Positions 11,575-23,147 of a stretch of DNA of 64,000 nt are shown in pieces (the stretch's first letter is position 1; each line of letters begins with the position of its first letter). A program made the translations under genes and the position numbers. The notes beneath the pieces are model-generated. The model searched no databases. It was given only the letters and a program-made list of their open reading frames with translations, and was not told the DNA's origin. Source of the stretch: Cepaea nemoralis (Eukaryota; Mollusca; Gastropoda; Stylommatophora; Helicidae); NCBI GenBank assembly GCA_014155875.1, contig JACEFZ010015104.1:62001-126000 (forward strand), given 5' to 3'.

Positions 11575-11775
11575 CGCTTATTTTGTAACTGCAATACTTC
11601 AGCTTATTCCACTTTCACATTGAGTATCTTCTGCAATGTCTACCTGTCTACCTACCTATCTGGCTGCCTGCCTGCCTGCCTTCCTGTTTACAGGAACGAT
11701 TGAACACGCCAGAAACTGTGTTTAAGCTTTGTTTTGGATCAGTTGTGTGCCCGTAATTGTTTTTATCCAGAAACA
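11575..11775. repeat. Dispersed repeat with (TGCC)n core, copy 1
   Basis: About 190 bp (AACTGCAATACTTCAGCTTATT ... GTTTTGGATCAGTT) recur at 16433-16630 with a (CTGC/TGCC)n core of different length. No coding content. Confidence 0.6.
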
Positions 11776-11894
11776 TGATTTGTAGAAGAACGATGAGAAG
11801 ACTATGTCCCGAAGAAGGATTCTGATATGGATCTGTGCTGTGACAGGGGCATCACATCCTGTAGACCTGAATACACGGAGGAATAGGTTGACAA

Positions 11895-12000
11895 CGTTTT
11901 CCTCACTTAGCGAGACGAGGAACCCAGGCGTTGAACCCGGGTCTGTGCGCGCCCATGACATTATCAATGTAGCTCCCTGTCAGCTACACTAACGCGCTAT
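11895..12000 (-). repeat. tRNA-like SINE head
   Basis: On the minus strand a box-A-like TAGTGTAGCTGACAGGG and box-B-like GGGTTCAACGCC are spaced as in tRNA-derived SINE heads. It does not fold into a full cloverleaf by eye. Confidence 0.45.
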
Positions 12001-12014
12001 GGACAGTAATAATA

Positions 12015-12175
12015 CGTAGTGAAGATATCTTCAAAGAAGTTAACTCAGAAAGAGAACTGGTTTCTCGCATCAGAAGAAGACAGCGCAAATTCTTTGGGCA
12101 TGTTACGAAAAAGGGTAAAGCTGGGGTATATCGTGTTAACAGGAATGTCGAGAGGGACGGGAGAAGCAGGAGGTG

Positions 12176-12176
<1 letters not shown>
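12015..12176 (+). pseudogene. LINE C-terminal fragment ending in minisatellite
   Basis: The frame reads VSRIRRRQRKFFGHV, the zinc-free C-terminal motif that follows the RT thumb in several LINEs. It is followed by a degenerate Arg/Gly-rich part. A (GA)n run and then the 73-bp array (whose unit encodes the next LINE motif) follow. Confidence 0.65.
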
Positions 12177-12312
<136 letters not shown>

Positions 12313-12357
12313 AGCTGGGCAGTTTGGTATCATGACATAGAGGGATATCAGTATTAG

Positions 12358-14408
12358 AAATGACTGGCAGTACACGAGACAGTAGGCTATGGATAGACAT
12401 GATCACCAACGCCACACGGCATGGACTATAAGAAGATTGGCAGTACACCGAGACAGAAGGTTGTGGACAGATATGATCACCAACGACACACAGCATGGAC
12501 TATAAGAAGATTGACAGTACACGAGACAGAAGGCTGTGGACAGATATGATCACCAACGCCACACGGCATGGACTATAAGAAGATTGACAGTACACGAGAC
12601 AGAAGGCTGTGGACAGACATGATCACCAACGCCACACGGCATGGACTATAAGAAGATTGGCAGTACACGAGACAGAAGGCTGTGGACAGACATGATCACC
12701 AACGCCACACGGCATGGACTATAAGAAGATTGGCAGTACACGAGACAGAAGGCTGTGGACAGACATGATCACCAACGCCACACGGCATGGACTATAAGAA
12801 GATTGGACAGTACACGAGACAGAAGGCTGTGGACAGACATGATCACCAACGCCACACGGCATGGACTATAAGAAGATTGGCAGTACACGAGACAGAAGGC
12901 TGTGGACAGACATGATCACCAACACCACACGGCATGGACTATAAGAAGATTGACAGTACACGAGACAGAAGGCTGTGGACAGACATGATCACCAACGCCA
13001 CACGGCATGGACTATAAGAAGATTGACAGTACACGAGACAGAAGGCTGTGGACAGACATGATCACCAACGCCACACGGCATGGACTATAAGAAGATTGAC
13101 AGTACACGAGACAGAAGGCTGTGGACAGACATGATCACCAACGCCACACGGCATGGACTATAAGAAGATTGACAGTACACGAGACAGAAGGCTGTGGACA
13201 GACATGATCACCAACGCCACACGGCATGGACTATAAGAAGATTGACAGTACACGAGACAGAAGGCTGTGGACAGACATGATCACCAACGCCACACGGCAT
13301 GGACTATAAGAAGATTGGCAGTACACGAGACAGAAGGCTTGTGGACAGACATGATCACCAACGCCACACGGCATGGACTATAAGAAGATTGGCAGTACAC
13401 GAGACAGAAGGTTGTGGACAGACATGATCACCAACGCCACACGGCATGGACTATAAGAAGATTGGCAGTACACGAGACAGAAGGTCTGTGGACAGACATG
13501 ATCACCAACACCACACGGCATGGACTATAAGAAGATTGGCAGTACACGAGACAGAAGGTTGTGGACAGACATGATCACCAACACCACACGGCATGGACTA
13601 TAAGAAGATTGGCAGTACACGAGACAGAAGGTTGTGGACAGACATGATCACCAACGCCACACGGCATGGACTATAAGAAGATTGGCAGTACACGAGACAG
13701 AAGGCTGTGGACAGACATGATCACCAACTCCACACGGCATGGACTATAAGAAGATTGGCAGTACACGAGACAGAAGGCTGTGGACAGACATGATCACCAA
13801 CACCACACGGCATGGACTATAAGAAGATTGGCAGTACACGAGACAGAAGGTTGTGGACAGACATGATCACCAACACCACACGGCATGGACTATAAGAAGA
13901 TTGGCAGTACACGAGACAGAAGGTTGTGGACAGACATGATCACCAACACCACACGGCATGGACTATAAGAAGATTGGCAGTACACGAGACAGAAGGTTGT
14001 GGACAGACATGATCACCAACACCACACGGCATGGACTATAAGAAGATTGGCAGTACACGAGACAGAAGGTTGTGGACAGACATGATCACCAACACCACAC
14101 GGCATGGACTATAAGAAGATTGGCAGTACACGAGACAGAAGGTTGTGGACAGACATGATCACCAACGCCACACGGCATGGACTATAAGAAGATTGACAGT
14201 ACACGAGACAGAAGGCTGTGGACAGACATGATCACCAACGCCACACGGCATGGACTATAAGAAGATTGACAGTACACGAGACAGAAGGCTGTGGACAGAC
14301 ATGATCACCAACGCCACACGGCATGGACTATAAGAAGATTGACAGTACACGAGACAGAAGGCTGTGGACAGACATGATCACCAACACGATCACCAGCGGC
14401 ATACGGCA
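12358..14408. repeat. 73-bp minisatellite, about 28 copies, LINE-derived
   Basis: The unit is 73 bp (checked between 13004 and 13077) and repeats about 28 times with very few changes. Occasional single-base indels occur (near 12446, 12806 and 13340). Variants G/A at CAACGCCACAC versus CAACACCACAC cluster in neighbouring units, a sign of local copying. In one frame the unit reads DRRLWTDMITNATRHGL then a stop. This resembles the last residues of the LINE ORF just upstream. The final unit goes on as RHGLSEEE, the natural LINE end. Confidence 0.95.
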
Positions 14409-14449
14409 TGGTCTTTCAGAAGAAGAAGTTTCATGTTTATAACATTCCC

Positions 14450-14510
14450 ATACACGTTTTAAAAGAAGGTGGTTGGTTATTGCCGTATTTGTTTACCGTG
14501 ATTGTTGTAA
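14450..14510. repeat. Left 61-bp target duplication of LINE
   Basis: Identical to 15308-15368 except for two bases. The pair encloses a LINE fragment. Confidence 0.8.
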
Positions 14511-15307
14511 CATCAATAACATTAGATATGCAGATGATACAGTATTGATTGCAGACAAATGAGCAGAATCTGCAACAATTAGTAGATGCGGTTGTTGCAC
14601 ACAGTGAGCAACTGGGGTTAGAATTAAATTGTAAAAAGATTATGGTCGTCACTAGGAAGAACGAAATACCACAATGTAATATACAAGTAAATGGGGATAT
14701 TCTTCAACAAATGAATCGGTACAATTATCTCGGAACAGTCATAACATCTGATGGGAGATGCCTTGAAGAGATTAGAACAAGAATCGCCATGGCGAAAGTA
14801 GCCTTTAGCAAGATGAAAAAACATACTGACCAATACAAAGATGTCAATTGAAACGAGAAAAAGAGTGTTGAGGGGATACATAGAGCCTGTTCTTTTGTAT
14901 GCATGTGAAACTTGGACAATGTGCAGTCAAGCTGAAAAACATCTGATGGCTGCAGAAATGTGGTTTCTGAGGAAAATGCAAAGAATACCATGGACAGATA
15001 GAAAACCAATGACCAAGTACTACAGGAGACAAATGAAAATCGTAAATTGATTAGAGAAATTAGACGTTGGCAGTCAAAATTTTTTGGACATGTTATGAGA
15101 AGAAATGGATTGGAAAACTTAGTGACAACTGGCATGATCGAAGGGAACAGACCAAGAGGAAGACCGAGAGGAAAATACCTGGATGGCTTGGCCACATGGC
15201 ATGGACGAGACAGGAACACTGAGCTGACCCCACGACGCTGGTCATCGAGTGAAATGGCGAGTCATGCCCGCCCACACTTTCCGGCATGGCACATGATTGA
15301 TTGATTG
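14511..15307 (+). mobile_element. 5'-truncated RT LINE with (TTGA)n tail
   Basis: It opens with IRYADDTVLIAD, the RT active site, directly after the left 61-bp repeat. The RT thumb (14549-14851), PVLLYACETWTM and FFGHVMRRNGLENLVTTG follow in three frames. A TGA-rich (ATTG)n tail ends at 15307. Frameshifts near 14560, 14840 and 15045 make it dead. Sister copies: 56040-56525 (plus) and 48869-49620 (minus). Confidence 0.8.
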
Positions 15308-15368
15308 ATACACGTTTTAAAAGAAGGTGGTTGGTTGTTGCCATATTTGTTTACCGTGATTGTTGTAA
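15308..15368. repeat. Right 61-bp target duplication of LINE
   Basis: Pairs with 14450-14510, two mismatches. Confidence 0.8.
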
Positions 15369-15654
15369 TCTGGCCATGACTGTAGTAGACGCTAGGCTGT
15401 CGTGGGACTATTGACACACTGACAACGATCCAAAGAAGCAATCTAGAACATATGATTCACAAGTCAATCAGTCAACGAGCTGACGTTAAAGTCATCTGAT
15501 ATGTCTGCCACCTGTCTCCTATTCTCAGCAACGCACTCCAGATCAGATCAACTCAACATACGCCTTTGTCCCAACCAACATCCTTGCATACCTATGCAGC
15601 TTCTCCTGGGATGTCCTTGTTTTCTCTTCCCAGGTGTCTCCCTCCGGTAGTTTC

Positions 15655-15800
15655 AGTATAAAAACGTACCTCTGAAGTCGGAGTGGGACCACCTGATAAC
15701 GAGGGACATTGGTAATAGGGAAAGCCAACTCACACGCAAAAAGCAGGCCAGTGGACCGGAAGTGCACGTGAATGGGCTACGTTTGAATTCAAAGCGAGTG
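15655..15800 (+). repeat. SINE family D fragment
   Basis: Plus-oriented 3' half (GTACCTCTGAAGTCGGAGTG ... CAAAGCGAGTGAA). Confidence 0.65.
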
Positions 15801-15944
15801 AATGCAAAAATATGGAACAAACTTCCATTCCTCATATTGCGACCAAGACTAGATACCCTATTGTATAATGTCTATTAGTTGTATATTTTCTCCTTAGATT
15901 TTAAGATTTTGTTCCTTTGATCTTCTTTTCTGTCCAGAATATTT

Positions 15945-16240
15945 TTTTATTTACGCTCACTCGCTTTGAACTCAAGCGTAGTCCATACACACTACTTCTA
16001 GTAATGCTGGACTGGATTTTGCCAGTGGAATAGCGTTCAATATTAACAGTGTTCTCGCCTATCAGGCGAATCCACTCCGACTTCAGATGCACTTGTAATT
16101 AACATTCCCCAGGTCAAGGACGACAGTTCAACATTTTAGTCCAGCTGTCCAGTGTAGGGGTTGAACCCCCTAACCTCGGCATCATCACACCGGATGTTTA
16201 AGAACACGTGTTCTTATCCATTCGGCCATGCTGGCCTCCT
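15945..16240 (-). repeat. SINE family D copy
   Basis: Nearly full length. The tRNA-like head lies at 16150-16240 on the minus strand, ending GGCCAGCATGGCC. Confidence 0.7.
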
Positions 16241-16432
16241 GTCTAGAATACTATTTGCATCCTGCAATGATACCACCTCCCCAAAAACCTCCAAGTTCTT
16301 TTAGTGACAGTCGTTGTTTCAGAGCCACATAGTGCTACGGGCCAGAAATGTGTAGTGATTGTTCCTTACCACAGTTCAATATTGGTGTTACGTCATGATA
16401 AGAATGTTTTTTTCTCGTGAATCGCCTTTTTC

Positions 16433-16630
16433 ATAACTGCAATACTTCAGCTTATTCTAGTTTCACATCATCTTCCGCCCACCTGTCTGCCTACCTGTCT
16501 GAATGCCTATTTGTCTGCCTGCCTGCCTGCCTGCCAACCTGTTTACCCATGTACATCGGGAACGATTAAATGCACCAGAATCTGTGTTGTGACTTTGTTT
16601 TGGATCAGTTCTATGCTCGTAATTGTTTTA
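16433..16630. repeat. Dispersed repeat with (TGCC)n core, copy 2
   Basis: Partner of 11575-11775. Flanks match outside the variable (CTGC)n core. Confidence 0.6.
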
Positions 16631-16879
16631 TCCAATATTTATTTTCCCACAAATACATTGTTAGACGGATAACGGTAATCACAGCAGACGCAAATATAAG
16701 GACAGTAAAATCAATGATGGCAATGCGTCTATTACACACTTGGCAGTCAAGAGAAAGTACTTGGATTCTTGCAGACATCTATTTCAGACAACATGCACAA
16801 ATAAGGCGTGTAGAGCAAACAACTGACAGAAGCAAGCGTGAAGCGAAAATCACGAAATCTTATTGAGTTGAGCTAAGAA

Positions 16880-17290
16880 CCGACATCAATGCGCTCCTCG
16901 CCTACTCGTTCAACAGCCAGCGAAGAGTCATACTACTAATCGTTCCCACTGCTATTTGATTGAAAGTTCTCCTTGTCTTCCCTTTCAGCTTTGAGATTCT
17001 TCCAGGATCCCTGCCGGTCCTCGAAATATCATTCGTTCTACACATGCGTTCTCAATCTTCTCCCCGCCTTCTCTACCTGGTCCCACAGGTGCACGACCAC
17101 CTATCCCTTATCCATAGGTAATCTACCACCGAGAGGTGCATTCCTTGCCAACCTATCAGCCTATTCGTTCCTCCAACACGCCCGCATGGCAGAGCAAACA
17201 ATCCATACAATTCTCACAATCTGTGACCTCTGAAGCGAGGATAGCCATTCCACACGAAACATTCCTCTCTCAACCTTACTTAGCATAATC
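16880..17290 (-). pseudogene. RNase H-LINE C-terminal fragment
   Basis: Minus frames give ADRLA-NAPLGGRLPMDKG, VVVHLWDQV and TLRWLLN, parallel to the LINE at 9095-9565. In-frame stops and frame changes show it is old. Confidence 0.6.
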
Positions 17291-17334
17291 CTTGAGTCTG
17301 TAATGAATGTAATTTGATTACGGATGCTTAGTAT

Positions 17335-17425
17335 GAAGGTAGAGATTAGAACAAGAATGATATTGCAAATTTAGCCTTTTGCAAGATGGAAACATACTGA
17401 CCAATAAATGCTGTCAGTTGCAGTT
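17335..17425 (+). repeat. RT-LINE thumb fragment
   Basis: It matches 14768-14850 (EIRTRI ... FSKMKK ... TDQ) with small gaps. Confidence 0.6.
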
Positions 17426-17499
17426 AGAAGATGATTAGGCCTGAAAAAAGCCACACGCTTCATTAAAGAACAACACTTCACAATAATGCCCTAGCTACC

Positions 17500-17840
17500 A
17501 TCTGCCACAAAAAGCCACATTGAAGAAATATAATGGATATAGAGCAAGGGGAAGACCACATAAAAGATGGAGTTATGGTATCAAGAACAACCTTAAAGAA
17601 ATTAATACCAACTTACAAAAAGCATTACAGAGAGAGTATAAACGATCTTTACATCGTTCCCCAAAACACTTCCCGGAATTAAATGGTGGAGAAGAAGAAG
17701 AAGAAGAAGAAGAAGAAGAAGAAGAAGAAGAAGAAGAAGAGGAAGATGAAGAAGAAGAAGAAGAAGAAGAAGAAGAAGAAGAAGAAGAAGAAGAAGAAGA
17801 AGAAGAAGAAGAAGAAGAAGAATCAATGCTAGTTAAGGAA
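17500..17840 (+). pseudogene. LINE C-terminus with expanded (GAA)n tail
   Basis: The frame reads RARGRPHKRWSYGIKNNLKE, a GRP-KRW C-terminal LINE motif, then HFPELNGG. It runs directly into (GAA)n at 17692-17822, interrupted once by GAGGAAGAT. The poly-Glu ORF is therefore a LINE end plus a microsatellite, not an acidic protein. Confidence 0.65.
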
Positions 17841-17924
17841 TAGTGTTGACGTGCTATTTAGAACCTTCAGCTTTATATGGACGTGAAACATGGATAATAA
17901 GCAGACAAGACGACAAACATTTAA

Positions 17925-18122
17925 TTGGCACCTTGCCGTCTTGACAAACGATAGCTTGTAAACTGGAGTTATACCTCTCCATAGCACAAAGCCTGAGATG
18001 AATTTAGAGACCATGTGTTGCCCATGCAGCATGATCCCTCTCTTTACCTACCTAGTTTACTCCAGAGGAAAGGTAGCAACAAGACGTCTGGAATAAGACA
18101 AGCTGCAGAAGCTGTTTAACGA
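17925..18122 (+). repeat. SINE family E copy
   Basis: Family E opens with GGCACCTTGCCGTCTTGAC and includes ACCATGTGTTGCCCATGCAG and TTTACTCCAGAGGAAAGGT. This copy lacks the last third. Others: 8935/9570, 23832, 41816, 45060 and 57098. Confidence 0.7.
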
Positions 18123-18521
18123 ATAATCTAGCAAGAAATAGGTAGCCCTGTACATGAGAAGATAGCATCAAGATTTGCACCAATAGCAATGTCACCAGAG
18201 CAAGAGACAGAACTTAACGGAGATCTATTGCGGTCAATCTTGATTGCGGTGAAGACGGCAATTGATTGTTTGATTGATTGATTGGGGGATCGATAGACTG
18301 ATGAAAAGACAATTCTAACAGCACAAAGTAAAGATAATCTCACTGAACAGAAGCATGAAGTGAAATAACTTTTTTTATGTTGATGTGCAAAGTTAAGTAA
18401 GACAATGTTGCATTCTCTCCCCATACCTGCTCAATATCTTTGCCCCCAAAAAATGTACTGAGATACATGCAAAATAATAATACCAGGGGAAATTTTGATT
18501 TATTCACAATTGTAAGAAAAT

Positions 18522-18775
18522 GGTGCCGGTCTACCTGGCCTAGGTGTTAAACGACTTTCTCCGTAATCCCGTGTATCCACGTTGGGTGACGCAGCGAGCG
18601 AGAATTGGTAGTGGTTCTCGCCGCGTTGGTGACTTACGGGATAAGTGAGCCGGCCGCCCAGAAAGCAATGGCAAACTACTGAACGTAATCTTGCCTAGAA
18701 ATCAACTAATAGCGGTAAAATGCTGGTGTTGACAGCGATGTCCTGTAAAGGATATGCGAAAAAAAAAAGAAAACT
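18522..18775 (+). repeat. SINE family C copy, plus orientation with A-rich tail
   Basis: The tRNA-like head is at the left (CTGGCCTAGGTGTTAAACG). It ends with GTCCTGTAAAGGATATGCG and an A10 run, a plausible retroposon tail, which sets the family's direction. Confidence 0.75.
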
Positions 18776-18884
18776 GTAAATTTCAGTTGTAAGAATTAGG
18801 ACTACAGTTTGTATTTCTGATTATGAAAGTCCTTATGAACGTATTACAGATTCAAAGGATTTGTTCAGAACGCAATGTATCTAA

Positions 18885-19130
18885 CTGTTGTTGATCATCA
18901 TCAGTCAGGTGCCTTGCCGACTGGCGTTGACGCTCATGCTTCTTCAGATCTTACGATCTCCAACGACATGTATCAACTTGTATGTCGATTCCCTTTTGTG
19001 CCATGATACAAGACTGTCAGAAATTTTCTATTGCCGTCTTCCCCTATCTCTTTTTCTCCAAATCTTTCCGGTTGTCACAACATGTTCCAGTGTTTGCTTT
19101 CTCATAATTGGCCAATTTAGCCCCCCTCTA
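18885..19130 (-). pseudogene. LINE C-terminal fragment, short (GAT)n tail
   Basis: Minus-strand homologue of 43920-44110 (ENKQTLEHVVTTGK-type motif). Its 3' end is marked by TGATGATGAT at 18893-18902. Confidence 0.6.
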
Positions 19131-19576
19131 AATGTTTACATTACTAAGTTTGGCTGTACACGGAATTTTCTGCATTTTCCTATAAAACCAGGTCTCCAAA
19201 GTTTCTAGAAATGTTTTAGCTTGTTTACCAAGTGACACAACAACCACAAACATACGTTGCACGATTTATTGCCTGGCATATTTCGTTACATCTCGCAGGT
19301 GCACACTGCAGAGTTATATATCGTATGAAGTGAATAAATGAATAATACTTTAGCTGAAACACTTAAAATGCAAAGACACAGGTATTGTTCGAAAGTGGAG
19401 GATTTGTAGTCCACCAAAATCTGCCGGAACTGCCTAATTTCTATCTCTTCAGTGTGGGAATACATTGTTTTGAATACCTAAAGCTCTTACATATCTCATA
19501 ATAGATGAGGCAAGATTAAACAACGGCTGTAAGTACCTCCATACCTCAGAGAAGAAGAGGCAAGTTTAAACACAAC
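19131..19576. other. No gene or repeat recognised
   Basis: AT-rich, no motif seen. Confidence 0.4.
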
Positions 19577-19589
19577 GAACTGGATATTC

Positions 19590-19807
19590 TTCTTCTTCTT
19601 CTTCTTCTTCTTCTTCTTCTTCTTCTTCTTCTTCTTCTTCTTCTTCTTCTTCTTCTTCTTCTTCTTCTTCTTCTTCTGCGTTCATCCGGATTTTTTTTTC
19701 GGGTGTGACTGCGTTGTGCCTGTTTACAGCAGAGCTGCGTTCTTGCGCCGTTAGGCCGACACATCCGACTTCCGCGGGCATTTGTTGACCGGGTTAACCT
19801 TCCCGGG
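19590..19807 (-). mobile_element. (GAA)n-tailed short retroposon, copy 1
   Basis: On the minus strand a roughly 130-bp body (starting CCCGGGAAGGTTAACCC) runs into (GAA)n at 19590-19677. It is flanked by a perfect 13-bp duplication GAACTGGATATTC (19577-19589 and 19808-19820). This shows target-primed insertion with the GAA run as 3' tail. Four copies in the window share the body. Confidence 0.85.
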
Positions 19808-19930
19808 GAACTGGATATTCAACACCAGGGATTAAACAAAAAATAACATTGATAATAAGAGTTTAAAAACATTATAGAAGAATATAATAACAAAGTTTGT
19901 ACTGTCTGAGCCGTGCGGGTTTCCGTAATT

Positions 19931-19934
19931 AAAT

Positions 19935-19967
<33 letters not shown>

Positions 19968-20050
19968 TTCCACTTCTGCCGTCAAGCGTCGTGGTGAGGA
20001 ATAATTTGCGTTCCAGCGCCCGGTGCCTCAAATGTGCAATGGTTGCAATT
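19931..20050 (-). repeat. Short retroposon with (GAT)n tail, copy 2
   Basis: (ATC)11 at 19935-19966 followed by the CTTCCACTTCTGCCGTCAAG body. It is the same body as at 11115 and 21678. Confidence 0.6.
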
Positions 20051-20366
20051 TTGCGCATGCGCGTGCTGTGTACCTGTGTAGAACGCACACATCAAACATC
20101 GATTTGCCGCCGCACTTGTTCTGATCTCACATAATAGCAACCACTCCATCAGGGGAAAAACAGATGGCACCGTACAACAACAACAAACACTGTGCAAATA
20201 TATCTAGGTGCAGGTTCTATCTGGTAGTAGAGGCAGCATTCAGAAGGGAAAGGAAGGAATCGATGGTTGATGAACGAGCGCGCGCGCACACACATACACT
20301 AACAGTTGTACACGTGAGCACAAATTCCCATGGAAAATACTCCACCAGTAGTTACTACAGTGGTTT

Positions 20367-20518
20367 CTGCTTCTTCTCCTGCGTTCATTCGGGGTGTTTT
20401 TTTTTTTCCCCCAGACGTAATTGCGGTGTGTCTCGTTAAGCACCCTTGGGCCAAAACCCTTAGGCCAACACATCCGACTTTAGCGGGCGTTTTTTTAAAC
20501 CAGGTTAGCCGTCCTGGG
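20367..20518 (-). mobile_element. (GAA)n-tailed short retroposon, copy 2 (diverged)
   Basis: The body is older (several changes and an extra segment near 20440), with a short tail CTTCTTCTCC. The 12-bp duplication CTACAGTGGTTT at 20355-20366 and 20519-20530 bounds it. Confidence 0.75.
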
Positions 20519-20530
20519 CTACAGTGGTTT

Positions 20531-21035
20531 TAAGAGCGGGGTCTATTTAACCCAGTTAGTCCCCACACCACATGATCGGGTTTTCGTTCGAAACACCGGA
20601 AGACAGGTCTAAAAAAGGCGTGTGCTCGTTGTTATTCCACCGACCTGTTAAAATATCTCGATAGAATGTATATGTCTTTATTGGTATAATTTAATCACAC
20701 ACAGTCAATAAATGCTGAGGTTGATTCGACGTAATGTAAAAGACATGCATGTGACTGTAACTTGTAAATGCGTGACTGTAATGTATACAGCTTCTTTGGA
20801 CGGATTTTGGATCAAACCGGCCATTTTCTCAACGGTCAGAAACAGAACCCAGAACCTATGCATCATGGGACGATAAGCACGTGCTCTTTTATTCATTGGT
20901 CAGTACTTATCACATGACTCATGACTATGACATGATTATGTTCAACGTAGGCAACTACGCGCGGTGCGGCACGAAGGGATTTCAAATGAACGCCCCTACT
21001 AGATACATCTGTAGACCGTTGTGGTCTGTGGATTA
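20531..21035. other. No gene or repeat recognised
   Basis: No convincing exon. It contains a box-B-like GGGTTTTCGTTCGAAACACC at 20577-20596. Confidence 0.4.
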
Positions 21036-21039
21036 TGGG

Positions 21040-21200
21040 TTAGTGAAGGCAGTTTCACGATTCTCCGACGTACCGGGTCGAGAGGTGGGAATCAGCCGCA
21101 GGTGATTTGGACGCAAATTGCTTTGCGTTGATTTCGATGGTATGAGCGTTGGCTGTCCCGAAAGCAATGGGAAATTACTGAATGTAATAATTGCCTAGTA
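21040..21200 (+). repeat. SINE family C, diverged fragment
   Basis: It shares CCCGAAAGCAATGG-AAATTACTGAA-GTAATAATTGCC with better copies. The head is degenerate. Confidence 0.5.
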
Positions 21201-21244
21201 AATTACAAACATCCAATAAATATTTTTGAACTATTATCTTTGAG

Positions 21245-21440
21245 TCGTCTGAATTTATATAAAAAAGGGCACGAGGCTCGACTTCATTGCAGCAAGTTAT
21301 ATCCCATATGGCTCGGTCTCTTTCTGCAGGGCGGCCTGCCGAAAGCGTTGCACAAAGCACGAACTCCGTAGCCCCAGCGACGACCCCCAGGAGTCTCTGA
21401 GAAAACTGCACTCGTAAACCGAACGATGTGGTCCGGAATA
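21245..21440 (-). repeat. SINE family B copy
   Basis: Family B contains CATATGGCTCGGTCTCTTTC and GACGACCCCCAGGAGTCTC. Its best plus-strand copy with tRNA-like head is at 36534. Others: 22272 and 53150. Confidence 0.7.
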
Positions 21441-21467
21441 TATTTCACGTTTAATCTCTCTAACCAG

Positions 21468-21765
21468 CTCCGTGGCGAAGGCGTTACGGACTCAGTTCGT
21501 AGCCCGCATACCGCGTTCGAAACACAGCGGCGGGAGATTTGGCAGCAGACCGCTTGCGTTGGTTTGTTTTAAAATAAAATGATATGGGTGCCGGTCTTTC
21601 AGAAAGCAATGAAACTACTGAACGTAAACTTGCCAAGAAATCACGACCAGCCCAAAAATGCTGAGGTTGACTGCAACCTTCCCACGACGCTTGACGGCAG
21701 AAGTAGAAGATGATGATGATGATGATGATGATGACTGCAACGTCCTGTAAAGGATATGCAGCTAT
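21468..21765 (+). repeat. SINE family C copy with nested insert
   Basis: Full head (CGTGGCGAAGGCGTTAC ... GCGTTCGAAACAC) to tail GTCCTGTAAAGGATATGC. It is interrupted by the 55-bp insertion at 21678-21732. Confidence 0.75.
21678..21732 (+). mobile_element. 55-bp retroposon stub with (GAT)n tail
   Basis: A 30-bp body (CCACGACGCTTGACGGCAGA) plus (GAT)8, flanked by GACTGCAAC on both sides (21669-21677 and 21733-21741). In other family C copies that phrase occurs once. Confidence 0.7.
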
Positions 21766-22136
21766 CATGTTAACTCCCCAATGAGCTCTAATATAGCGTA
21801 TCACTGTCTACAAACGGTCACTTTGGCTATTCAGCTAAGGACTTCAAGCTGCAAGCCATTTCAGTGACCCCCATCTGTAATTACAGACAGCGATTATCAA
21901 GTGTATTTGCTGAACTTGTGTACACAGATGAGCTGTCACAGATACCACATTGTTATCTCCTCTTGTCCAGCTGTCCGACCATGTTGTAGGACAAAGGTTA
22001 CTTTCTGCGCGTGACTATTATCTTATCGCGGATTGTCCAGTGATTATTGTAAACGTGATAATTCGGGCCTCATTTATTGTCTCTGTCAGCATGCAGGTTT
22101 ATGAGCCTGTATTGAGTAAGAAATGATTACAAACAA

Positions 22137-22256
22137 CAAATACACACATACGCAAACACACGCAGGCACACATACACACGTACACACACACACACACATA
22201 CAAACACACACGCACACATACACACACGCATACGCACACACACGCACACACACATG
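22137..22256. repeat. Imperfect (CA)n
   Basis: CA dinucleotides broken by TA, GC and TG steps. Confidence 0.85.
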
Positions 22257-22271
22257 CATCTTTGTTTATTT

Positions 22272-22448
22272 GTAAAAAAGGTGTTTAAAACGCACGATGA
22301 TCTACTTCATTGCACCGGGTTTTATCCCATATGGCTCGGTCTCTTTCTCCAGGCTAATCTGCCGAAATCGTCGCATAGAGCACGAACTCCATAGCTCCAG
22401 CGACGACCCCCAGGAATCGCCGAGAAAACTGCACGTATGAATCGAATA
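22272..22448 (-). repeat. SINE family B copy
   Basis: Lacks the tRNA-like head. About 85-90% like 21250-21420 by eye. Confidence 0.65.
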
Positions 22449-22649
22449 TTATAGTCCAGAGGGCCAGTTCATTGTTGGTCGGATGTATTCATTTTGTATA
22501 TACGGCGTCAGATAGCCAGTTTCAGACCAACCCTCTTTCGTCGTATTTTACGGCATGCTTAGGGGTCTACAGTGTTACTCATTGTGTGAACTTCACCGTG
22601 ATGCAAACACTACATGAAGATTTCGATCGTCAGAAGTATCTATTCGTGG

Positions 22650-22735
22650 TATACAGTACAGCACACCACACTACACCACACCATAATACAACACAGTATA
22701 ATACAATACAATATAATACAATACAAGTCCACACT
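22650..22735. repeat. Degenerate (ATACA)n / (CACAC)n
   Basis: Low-complexity run. Both ORFs over it are artefacts. Confidence 0.7.
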
Positions 22736-22854
22736 CTTTTAAAAGTATAATGACACTGTGTTGGTTCATGATAAAATACTGAACTTTTAACTGGGTCAAC
22801 ATTTGGTCTTGTGTCTAGCAATGTCTTGAATTTGCTGTCTATCTATTGGGAGAA

Positions 22855-22990
22855 GGCGCGGCAATGTTGCGGTTAGCACACTGACCATCCAACGCGAATA
22901 TCCCATGCTGAAATTCCCCCTCGATGTGAACGTGTTGTTTGTGCCAGCAAAGCTTCTTGAGTCGACACAACCTCATCAACTGTGAAGTAT
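22855..22990 (+). repeat. tRNA-like SINE head fragment
   Basis: GGCAATGTTGCGGTTAGCAC resembles box A. The box-B position reads TGAAATTCCCC. Only about 130 bp. Confidence 0.4.
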
Positions 22991-23147
22991 AAACAATATA
23001 AAATAAAACAAAGTAATGCAGCTTTACAGATCAGAATTACGAAAAATACAGGACGTTGCGGCGACTAGCCTTCATCAGCAAACAAATACATACACAAAAC
23101 ATAACATTTAATTACGGAGAAGACCCTCTAGTAACTTTTTTTTTAAA

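Noticed and set aside
12358..14408. CRISPR-like array
   Set aside because: Units of 73 bp are continuous with no unique spacers, in a eukaryotic genome. It is a minisatellite.
17520..17843. Poly-Glu acidic protein
   Set aside because: A LINE C-terminus running into (GAA)n; no independent gene evidence.
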